Assembly: GCF_902167145.1 (NCBI RefSeq)
Contig: NC_050100.1
Span: 186,427,439-186,491,438, forward strand
From: Zea mays
Taxonomy: Eukaryota; Streptophyta; Magnoliopsida; Poales; Poaceae
Reading direction: 5' to 3'
DNA: 64,000 bases
A model generated the notes under the pieces. That model searched no databases. It was not told the DNA's origin and saw only the letters and a list, made by a program, of their open reading frames with translations. The number at the start of each line of letters is the position of its first letter. The first letter of the stretch is position 1. Shown in pieces: positions 55,576 to 64,000 of this stretch. A program made the position numbers and the translations under genes.

Positions 55576-58500
55576 ATGTCCCATGGTGTGCCCGCCCCCA
55601 TGTTAGAAGAGTTGGCGAGGGAGGCAACACTCGCCGATGTGTCTATTCTTGTAGATGGGAATGACGCAGAGCTACATGTACATGGCAATGGCGCAGAGGT
55701 ACATGATAATGGCACAGAGTTACATGGCAATGGTGCAGTGCTGAAAAGAGTTGAAATGCCCCAGGTTAGAGAGGTGTATGTTAGTTTAAATGTTTATTTT
55801 TGGTACTGGCTGCCATGGAAACTTGTAATGCTTGCTTTCTTCACTAGGATTTGGGAGCGATTTCAGCCAAGGAGGTGCCGCTGCATGAGGGCAAGGAGGT
55901 GATACTTGTGGATGATAATGACAGCGGGCAGGAAGATGATGCAGAGGGTAAGGTGGATGAGAACACACCTCGTGTTGGGCTGAGATTCAAAACTTATGAT
56001 GACGCTCTCAAGTACTATAAACAATATGCTGAGGATTCTGGGTTTTCAGCAATCATTCTGAAGTCGTCGTATTTAAAGTCAGGGGTGTGCCGAAGGTTGG
56101 TGATTGGATGTAGTCGAGCTGGGAGAGGGAGAGCAAATGCGTGCTATCTATCAAGAGAGTCGACCAAGATAAATTGTCCAGCAAGGATATCTTTGAAGTT
56201 AAGGCAAGATAGATGGCTTCATATTGATGATGCTAAGCTCGAGCACAACCATCCATACAACCAGTCCACTACATCACTTATTAATTGTTATAAAAAACTA
56301 ACAGATGCCAAGAATGGGGTATCTGCCTCACGATTGAAGGGTCGCAGGAACATTCCAGCTGAAAAAGAGCAAGGGAACTTCACGGAGATAGGAAGGCTTA
56401 AATTTGGGGAAGGAGACGATGAATATATCCAGAAGTTTTTTGGGAATATGCAGAACAAGAATCCTTACTTCTTCTACTTAGTAGATTTGGATAATCAGGG
56501 ACGTTTGAGGAACTTATTCTGGAGTGATGCTAGGTCACGGGCAGCGAATGATTACTTTGGTCATGATGTTGTTTACTTTGACACCTCATACTTGACAGAG
56601 AAATATGATTTGCCACTTGTTTTCTTCACTGGGATGAATAATCATGGTCAGCCTGTTCTGTTTGGTACTGCTTTACTGTCAGATCTAAGTGTTGATAGTT
56701 ATGCTTGGTTACTTAGAGCATTTTTATCATGTATGAAGGGTCTCTGCCCAAAGGCAATCATCACTGAACATTACAATGCTATTATGGATGCTGTTCAAGA
56801 AGTTCTCCCTGAAGTTAGACATCGCCTTTGCCTGTATCGTATTATGAAAGATGTAGCAGAGAACTTGAAAGAACATGCAGAGTTTAAAACAATAAATAAA
56901 GCACTGAAGAAAGTAACATATGGATCTTTGAAGATACCAGAGTTTGAAATGGAGTGGAAGAAGATTATCGAAGAGCATGGACTTGGAGGAAATGAGTGCC
57001 TCAGTTCCCTTTATGAGCACCGCCAACTCTGGGCACCTGCATATCTGAGAGATAAATTCTGGGCAGGGATGTCTATTTCACAGCGAGGGGAGTCTATTTC
57101 CTCGTACTATGATGGGTTTGTGTACCCAAAAACTTCTTTGAAGCAATTTTTTAGTAAATATGAGATGATATTAGAGAACAAATACAAAAAGGAGTGGCAA
57201 GCAGATGAAGAATCTTCCCATAGGTCTCCATTGACTGTAACAAAATTTTACATGGAAGAGCAGCTGGCTAAAGCCTATACAATAAACATGTTCAGAAAAT
57301 TTCAAGATGAGTTGAAAGCAACAATGTATTGCGATGGTATGCCAATTAAAGTTGATGGCCGACTTGTTACTTTTGAAGTGAAAGAATGCTCATACATGGA
57401 AGATGGAAAGGACACAGAGAGCAGGACCTATGAAGTTTACTTTTGTAAAGAAGAACCCAAAGTTGAAATTGAGTGTGAATGTGGTTTCGTTCAGTTCACT
57501 GGCATCCTGTGTAGACATGCATTGTCTGTGTTGAAGTTGCAGGAGATATTTGAGATCCCAAAAGATTATGTTCTCGATCGCTGGAGAAGGGACTATAAGA
57601 AATTATATTATAATGCAAAGAAACCTAATGAAATGCCTCTTAGTGACATTGTTGAACGCTCTGATTATTTGTTCACACAATGTAGTCAGCTGCTCAATCT
57701 AGGGTTTGTATCTGAGAGTAGGTACCTTGTTGCTCTGAAGTTACTGAGAGAAATGGAAAGATCTCTTCTGGATGATGGACTACCTGCTAGAGACAGGCAG
57801 CCAATGCTTCTTTCCTTTGAGGCTGATGCACCAGAAAATGGTCAAGGCCTTTTTAGTCCTCAGTTTTCAGAGGGCGTAAAGAATTCTCAGTCAGCCCATG
57901 CAAAGCGCCGTGGCCGGCCACTGAAGAAAGTGACAGAATCTACTGATGATACCGTAACACAGCCAAATAAAGAACAGGTCAGTCTTAGTTTCCTTTTTTT
58001 CTGAGAGTGTATTCATGAGCCTCAGACCCACACTTAAGTTTTTATAATATGAACACACCTTTTGTTCTTGTTGAGCAGGATTTCCTACGATCATCATTTG
58101 TCACAGAAAATACAAATATGATCCAAGGGCCATCTTCTGCCTCCCATCTTGAAGGTCCTCACATGGGAGTGCAAGGAGGCATTGATTTAATGGTACACAG
58201 TAATTTATTTTGTTTGTCACTGTTATTAATACTGTATATATTTTAAAAAATCGTGCTGCAAACTTACACAGGATGGAATACCAAATCTCTCATTTGGTAA
58301 TCATTTTGGAATGGATATTAATCACCAACATCAAGTACCCAACCACCAAAGGATGCAGCAGAACAATTTCATACAGGTTTCTGTCACACGATTGTCCATG
58401 TCTTGATAATTTCGTGTAATTGTCCTTGTTTGCAACTATTTAGTTCGTATATATTCTTAACAACGGTCAATGGACTTATAATAACGCATTTTTCTGCCGG

Positions 58501-58731
58501 GGGGGACCCTATGCATCTTCGCCATATAGATTTTTTGACGCCTTGCTTACATTTTAGGTGCAGGCAGAACCACATGGGTTTGGGAATCAGTGGGTTTACC
58601 ACCCAATGTTGCAGGTATTTCTAGTGAACCTTGGTTCTTTGACTTTGAAGTTTGTATCTGTCTGAAAATGACTCATGGCAATATTGCAGGATAATCCAGT
58701 GCTAAGAACTCCTGCACGAAGAGCAGGGTAG
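55576..58731 (+). CDS. FAR1-RELATED SEQUENCE (FRS/FHY3-type) transcription factor
   Basis: Exons with clean GT-AG borders and unbroken phase 0: 55576-55764, 55848-57977, 58079-58192, 58272-58376, 58558-58614 and 58690-58731; 878 codons. Start MSHGVPAPML was chosen as the first ATG in the exon that splices in frame to the large exon. Residues about 108-200 form a FAR1 DNA-binding domain (LKYYKQYAEDSGF, NCPARISLK, HNHP). Residues 302-394 form a MULE transposase-derived domain, and 606-620 a SWIM zinc finger (CECGF...CRH). RRGRP at 750-754 is AT-hook-like. FRS proteins are domesticated Mutator-type transposases acting as nuclear transcription factors, in light signalling for FHY3/FAR1. Near residue 370 TEH replaces the usual TDQ, so no transposase activity is expected. 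FRS6-like is possible, but the member is uncertain. See 61475-61529 for an alternative last exon. Confidence 0.9.
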
Positions 58732-60080
58732 TGTGTATTCATTGCTCTAATTATTTCAGTTAAACTTTAGGTAAGGTGTCAGCTTATTCTTATCCATGTA
58801 GCTATGGGTCCTGTTTAATTTTTCCATCGTCCTCCAAGTACCAACATTCAACACTTCATTTTTCTTGGTTCAGACTTCAGAGTTGTGTCCATGTGTATCT
58901 TCTGTGAGAAAATGCTATTCTTTATTTACTTTGACATGTCTAGCCATAGGTATTGGAGTTAACTTGCATGGGTATGCCACTTGGGCTCTTGAAGAATTGA
59001 GTCCCACAACTTAACTGTGTTAAATTGTCAACAAGGTCCAAATTTTGCTTAATTGGTCTTGATATAACTATAACATCTTTGGTTCAATCTATATTGTTTT
59101 CTGATCAATTGTTATCATGCAAAACCAATAGAAAAACTGAATGTCTTTCAATGTGGACGCACTATTACATGTTTGTGGTATATTTTTATAGCATCGTTTA
59201 ATATTATCCAGCAAAATTATAGCTACACTTTACTTTTATACACTGTCACAGCGAGATGCAATTGATAGTTAATAATTTAAGTTCGGTTTGCACTTAACTT
59301 CACACTCTTACAAGATTATGGGACCTAAATTCGAATTCTTGTTTGAAGGACTTGAACAAAACAGTGAAACACCCATCAGATTTAGTGAAGTATGATGCAT
59401 TTTCATCACTCGTTTTAATAATTATTTTATACACAAACTCAGTAACATCAGCATCCACCCCCCCCCCCACCCGGTGAATTAGAAATATGTTACTCCAATT
59501 TTGAAAAGTTGGAAACTAGTTCATTCTGCATGGCATCAAAATGAACTAACGATCTAATTTTACAAAATTTGAGTGACATGCATGTAATTAATCCTTCTTT
59601 TAATTATGGTCAAAACCTCAAAGGTCCTGTTATTTCGTTAGAAAAAACTACCACTTCAAGTTTATTTTGCATTGCTATACAGAAAGTACTTGGCCCTTGA
59701 GTGCATTATATGCTAAGTGTAGGGAGGGTGATGACTGTCTGGGTCACATGTTCACAGATGTTAGAGAAGAAGAGATCGTTGTAGTTTCTGCATTTTTTTC
59801 GGTCATAGATTCGGAGCTCATTTCAAATTGATCACTGTGGTTTATGATTTATCACATGATGACTTTACTATTTTGTATTTCCTATACTATTTGCTGCTGT
59901 TGATTGTCATACCATCTATTGCTAGTTATGGTAGTCAACTAGTCATGCATCTGTAGATATAAATTCTTACCTGACAATTTCTTTACACCTGAGTTCAGTG
60001 ATAATTTCTCAGCTTTACATGTAGTTATGACCTTGCAGATTCAGACATTCAGTCATACACTACGGCATGATTTTTTAGCC
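58732..60080 (+). other. Downstream stretch or last intron of the FRS gene
   Basis: AT-rich, with no ORF of note and no recognisable protein. It contains a C-run at 59459-59470. It could be 3' UTR followed by spacer or, if the alternative last exon is used, the first part of a 2.75 kb intron (58728-61474). Confidence 0.5.
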
Positions 60081-60099
60081 TGGTTGCTGTTAGTACTGT

Positions 60100-60327
60100 T
60101 ATCAACATCAACAGCCTTTTAGTCCCAAGCAAGTTGGGGTAGACTAGAGTTGAAACCCAACAAAAAGTCACCAAAAAGAGGAAGAGAGAGAAAGGGGAGG
60201 GGAAAAAGCTTTTGAGAGCACTAAAAGGAAAAGGCCTAATCACGTTCGGGCACGTGGATAGCTTCTTTCCAAGCACTTCTATCCAAACACAACTCCATTG
60301 GAATATTCAACTCCTTCAAGTCCCTTT
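60100..60327 (-). mobile_element. LINE (RTE-like) 3' end fragment
   Basis: A 228 bp insertion flanked by perfect 19 bp direct repeats (TGGTTGCTGTTAGTACTGT) at 60081-60099 and 60328-60346. On the minus strand it ends ACTTGCTTGGGACTAAAAGGCTGTTGATGTTGATA, the (TTG)-rich tail style of plant RTE-clade LINEs. It includes a short remnant of the ORF C-terminus (SAWKEAIHVPERD, about 60275-60235). It is strongly 5' truncated, as is usual for LINEs. Confidence 0.78.
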
Positions 60328-60472
60328 TGGTTGCTGTTAGTACTGTAATGTTGCTTTTTGCCCAAGGCTTTATTTATAGTCTGAGCTAAAGTTAGAGGGT
60401 TCTACGCAGCCTCTCTACAAAATGCATGGGTAAAATTTGTCTTGGTCATTCCTTTCCTAGACCCCCCACTCA

Positions 60473-60596
60473 GGGCCTGTTCGGTTAGCTCTCAATTCAT
60501 ATGGATTGAGTGGGTTTAAATTCTAAGCAAGGCAAATTTCTTAATTTTTTCCAATCCCATCCAATCCATGTGTAATGGGAATAACCGAACAAGGCC
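60473..60596. mobile_element. Tourist-like MITE (124 bp)
   Basis: Inverted ends GGGCCTGTTCGG and CCGAACAAGGCC. Flanks are TCA on the left and TTA on the right, consistent with a mutated 3 bp TTA duplication. No coding capacity. Confidence 0.72.
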
Positions 60597-60762
60597 TTAT
60601 ATGGGAGTGAGTGGGGAGCCATTAGCATTGGGTATCTTGTCCTTTATTTATAACCTGAAGTCTGATCATACCCGGTAAACTTGTGAAACTATGGATCTGC
60701 ATGGAATTCCTATGTTTTGATTAATATTTAATATATACTACTATGCCAATAGCTCATTAACT

Positions 60763-61049
60763 GGTCCTGTTTGGTTTTGGGTGACTAAAGTTTAGTCACT
60801 TTTAGTTCCTAAAGAAGCAAACATAGTGACTAAAGTGGGGTGACTAAAATTTAGTTCTTTAGTCACCAAGGGGTGGCTAAAAGGGACTAAAGTAGTATTT
60901 TTTGCCTTATTTGCCCTCTCGGCTTTCTTCTTGCAGCAAACATCCACTGATAATACAGTCATTATTCACAGCAATTAATGCTCTTTAGTCTGGTTTAGTC
61001 ACTATAATCAAACGGGGTACTTTAGCGACTAAGGAACCAAACAAGGGCC
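60763..61049. mobile_element. MITE with TTTAGTC/GACTAAA inner repeats (287 bp)
   Basis: Inverted ends GGTCCTGTTTGGTT and AACCAAACAAGGGCC. TTA follows on the right; the left flank (ACT) does not match, so the superfamily is uncertain (Tourist-like or hAT-like). Subterminal GACTAAAG/TTTAGTCAC words repeat in both orientations. Confidence 0.68.
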
Positions 61050-61122
61050 TTAGTAAGGGCGCATGCATTCCCAATATGTATCAGATTTTTCACAGCCAGT
61101 TTTTCCACTTTAGGCCTTTTTA

Positions 61123-61258
61123 GGCCTCGTTCGGTTATTCCAATTCCATGTGGATGAGAGTGTATTGAAATGTATTGTGATGGATTTTGACTGCCATGGA
61201 TTTAAACCGACTTAATACCACCCGATCCACATGAATTAACGGTGAAACGAACAAGCCC
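61123..61258. mobile_element. Tourist-like MITE (136 bp)
   Basis: Ends GGCCTCGTTCGGTT and CGAACAAGCCC, flanked on both sides by TTA (61120-61122 and 61259-61261), the PIF/Harbinger target duplication. Confidence 0.78.
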
Positions 61259-61474
61259 TTAAACTGATTTCAAAAGCAGGAACACAGTAGTTTTCTTTCT
61301 TAGAGAATGATTTACAATAATATAAAACATATATACGGTAGCATCGATGTTTTAAATAGCTAATTTCTGAAATTGCCTTTTACAGCTGTGAAAACTGTGA
61401 TTTGAAACCTTGATTAGCATCAGTACCAGTATATCAGCCATCCGTCCTTATTAGGTTTCCCTGTGTAATTTCAG

Positions 61475-61529
61475 GCACCATGACTTCTCAGGCTCCTGTA
61501 ATGACTTCCTGAGTCCTGAACTAACCTAA
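61475..61529 (+). other. Candidate alternative last coding exon of the FRS gene
   Basis: CCCTGTGTAATTTCAG is a good acceptor. Joined to a donor at 58728 (AGAGCAGG/GTAGTG), the frame continues GHHDFSGSCNDFLSPELT and stops at 61527-61529, adding 17 residues. 61530-61860 then looks like a 3' UTR. Without it the gene stops at 58729-58731. This rests only on splice signals and an open frame of modest length. Confidence 0.45.
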
Positions 61530-61865
61530 GGATACCGAGGCTGTACGTGGCACTGGCACTCCAGAATCCAGATGGCAAGAACTTGGCAGTGAATCCAATT
61601 GATTCTAACATTTTTGTTATATGATACTGTTAGCTGCTCTCACTAGGATGAATGTTCAAACTGTACATAGCACTGGCTCTATAATATGATCTTTTTATTT
61701 CCTGATTTGCGCCAGAACTGATATTTTGTGGCAGAGGACGCGTATTGTTTAGCATATTGGTTTGTTTCAGACAAAGATCAGACTAGTATGCTGTATGCCT
61801 TTAAAACGAGGGAGTGGCAGTAGCTCAAGAGGCCAATACCGCCTCGTCCTCGCCAGCACCTTGTA

Positions 61866-62078
61866 CTACTTCCGTTCCGTCGTCCCAAAATAAATATAAA
61901 TGTCACGCGCTGATTATTTTTTTAAATAACTAGATCTACAAAAATATTTAAAACATTTATATCTTTAAATAATTTTATTATAAATATGTATTAATAGTCT
62001 ACCTAATAATATCTGTATATATTTAATGAAACTTATAAATACTTAAGTGCTCTGAATTATTTTAGGATAGGGGAGTGG
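61866..62078. mobile_element. Stowaway-like MITE (213 bp)
   Basis: Ends CTACTTCCGTTCCGTCGTCCC and TTTTAGGATAGGGGAGTGG are degenerate versions of the Stowaway inverted repeat (CTCCCTCCGTCCCA type). Both flanks are TA (61864-61865 and 62079-62080). AT-rich interior. Confidence 0.8.
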
Positions 62079-62167
62079 TAAATGAGTACCACGTACTCGA
62101 GTTGTATTTGGACCCGTCTTGGTGAGCTGCGATGAAGCACGGAAAAATAACACGGTTCATAAAATAA

Positions 62168-62572
62168 GGTTCCGTTTGTTTTGGATTATAATCTCTCCCG
62201 ATTATATAATTTATCGCAAATAATCTAGTAGTTAAACAAATAACTTGATTATGGGTTCAGATTATATAATCTAAAGTCTAGATTATGATAATATCATAAT
62301 CTCTTGAAGAGTAGTTTATTTGAGATTATTTTTGGCAAAATACCCACTACCCATGATTATATAAATAGAAATTACAATATATGTCATCCTTCTTTTCTCA
62401 CCTCAAATAAACAAACAAGAGTATTGTTGTCTTTGTGAATAATCTACATTTGTATAATTTAGACTACCAAACAGCTACATGTAGATTATAATCTGTCTAG
62501 ATTATAATCTAGATTATATAATTTAGATTATAATCCAGATTATATAATCTATAAGCTGAAACAAACAGGCCC
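62168..62572. mobile_element. MITE with AGATTATAATCT palindromes (405 bp)
   Basis: Ends GGTTCCGTTTGTTTTGG and CTGAAACAAACAGGCCC, flanked by TAA on both sides (62165-62167 and 62573-62575). The interior is rich in AGATTATAATCT-type palindromes, so much of it can fold on itself. Confidence 0.78.
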
Positions 62573-62612
62573 TAACTAGGTGAGTGTCTGTGCGTTGCAA
62601 CGGGACATATAA

Positions 62613-63195
62613 TACCACAATAACTTATATACAAAATGTGTGTTATACTGTTATGAGAAAATGTTTCATAATCCATTTGTGATCCTGGCCATGCATAAAT
62701 TTTGTTATTTTAATCTAGCTGTTTCCACTACATTGCAACCACTAGTACCATGCAGACTTCAATATATGTCACGATTTGCATGGTTTCATCGTTAGAGAGC
62801 ACGTCTCACACCTATCGGAAGAAGTTCCATCGTACATCGTCAGTCATCAGACACGCACCACCATACGCGCTTGCTTAAATAAAAAGACAAGTGTGTGTAT
62901 TTGCGAAGAGAATTAAAGGCAGGCCGGCACAAAAGCTAACACGACGGTGGCGAGGATGACAAACTAGTCATTGCTGTCGGTCCTCCTCCGTGTCACCTTC
63001 GGCGTCGAGATGACGTCACAGTCCTTGATATATAGTAGCCATCGAACACGCTCGACATGGGGAGTCTCGTCTCGATGACTGTTGGCTGGGCTGCCAAACG
63101 AAGTGCATCCCGGACTCATCAACGAGAGGTAGTACACATGGCCGTTGCACCACTAGATGCGATACTGCAAGTTCCCTATGCCTGAGAACAGGATT
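62613..63195 (-). pseudogene. Protein phosphatase 2C fragment, copy 2 (inverted)
   Basis: Reverse complement of the PP2C fragment at about 54440-54995. It includes the same intron and flanking exon ends, about 90% identical over the intron by eye and lower elsewhere. DEPGMHFVWQ is readable near 63125, followed by a frameshifted stretch. It stops at 63195, where an LTR begins, so its 5' part is off-window. With copy 1 it makes an inverted pair around the FRS gene. Confidence 0.82.
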
Positions 63196-64000
63196 TGGAT
63201 GTCGCCTAAAGAGGAGGTGAATAGGCGAATAATAATTATCACTGTAAAACTTAAAACCTTACTCTACTCAAAGACCGGATCACAGTGGAATGAAGATTGC
63301 TTTGAGTAGGTGGCAGCGGAAATGAAGTTCATATCTCAAAGAGTCCTGCACTTCACACGTAATTTATACCACAGATAATAGTATATGAAGTGCACACCAT
63401 ACTAAAGCAAGAGACAAAGAACAGAAATAGAGATAAGACAAGAGACACAACACAGAGCACACATGACACAAAGATTTATACCGAGGTTCGACCAAGCTTG
63501 AAATGCTTGTCTATTCCTCGCTGGAGTTAGCCACACCTTGGCTTGGAGAATCTTACTCCGTCCTTCGATGTGCTCAAATCTGTCAATGTGACAGATAGAG
63601 CCTTCCAATATGTTGATGGTTGTTACAACGTTGCCGCGGTTGCTTACAACCTTCTTGACAGCACTCCGGCAGAGTAACAGTGCTCAAGATCTTGATCCTG
63701 CTCTCAGCAGCACTTCCCCTCTCTCTAAAGGCTTATAATTGTGCCTCTACACAACTTAGAGAGAAATACACAAAAGAGGGAGAGCAAAATGATTTGCATT
63801 GTGTCTACAAAGTGTTGCTGCACTTGGGAGTCTTCCACAATATGCCTTGGTATGTTTCTTGGGCTCCAACACCTCCATGGCTGGTTGGGGGTTATTTATA
63901 GCCTCCCCCACACTTCTAGCCGTTGGACAGAAAGCAACAACTTTCTGTTGACGGACGCACCGGATAGTCCGTGCAACCATTGTTCACTGTCCGGTGCCCT
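63196..64000 (-). repeat. LTR of a Sirevirus-type element, cut by window end
   Basis: Begins TGGATGTCGCCTAAAGAGG and contains GGTGAATAGGCGAA, TTATACCGAGGTTCGA and a minus-strand TATA box (read from TTATTTATAGCC, about 63891). CACCGGATAGTCCG-type palindromes start at 63959. These are the landmarks of the other Sirevirus-type LTRs here, in the same order, but the sequence is more diverged. It interrupts PP2C copy 2. Whether it is solo or part of an element cannot be told. Confidence 0.75.

Noticed and set aside
54066..63195. FRS gene as an active Mutator-like transposon with long inverted ends
   Set aside because: The inverted arms are PP2C-derived, only partly similar, and show no 9 bp target duplication in view; the transposase active site is degenerate.

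Overview
This is a 64 kb piece of a large, repeat-rich grass nuclear genome, almost certainly maize or another Zea. The evidence is the mix of Opie/Ji-type Sireviruses, Grande-like and Zeon-like Tat-lineage gypsy elements, a chromovirus with LTRs of about 3.4 kb, insertions nested inside insertions, and Tourist- and Stowaway-type MITEs. Family names were recognised from memory of sequence style, not from a search. There is no prokaryotic or organellar content.

Layout. (1) 1-31556 is a left-hand stack of nested LTR elements. The 3' part of a Sirevirus (1-7729) sits in a Grande-like Tat element (7730-17491). That sits in a chromovirus (17492-29970), which also holds a complete Zeon-like element (17844-25217, TSD GCCAG). 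The chromovirus sits in the 3' end of another copia element (29971-31556), which sits in a second, diverged Tat element (31562-36083). (2) 36084-40772 is a minus-strand element in which a Sirevirus-type LTR, primer-binding site and gag start run in frame into a gypsy-type gag. (3) 40773-53189 is another Tat gag fragment. It is split by a solo LTR (TSD GGATC), which is itself split by a complete 9.2 kb Sirevirus (42886-52057, TSD ATAGT). (4) 53190-64000 is the only gene-like island. It has a tRNA-like relic, a broken PP2C phosphatase fragment, an intact multi-exon FAR1-RELATED SEQUENCE gene, a downstream stretch with a LINE fragment and five MITEs, and an inverted second PP2C fragment cut by one more LTR at the window edge.

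Almost every retroelement ORF is broken by stop codons or 1-2 bp indels, so none looks autonomous. The exceptions in coding quality are antisense genes carried by the Tat-lineage elements. The Zeon-like element has a long antisense frame with two plausible introns and two stops. Both Grande-like elements keep an intact small acidic antisense ORF.

The likely functional host gene is the FRS gene at 55576-58731, possibly running to 61529. It encodes a FAR1 DNA-binding domain, a degenerate MULE-transposase domain, a SWIM finger and an AT-hook-like motif. Its promoter side and distal side both abut copies of the same PP2C fragment in opposite orientation, which is the most unusual architecture in the window.
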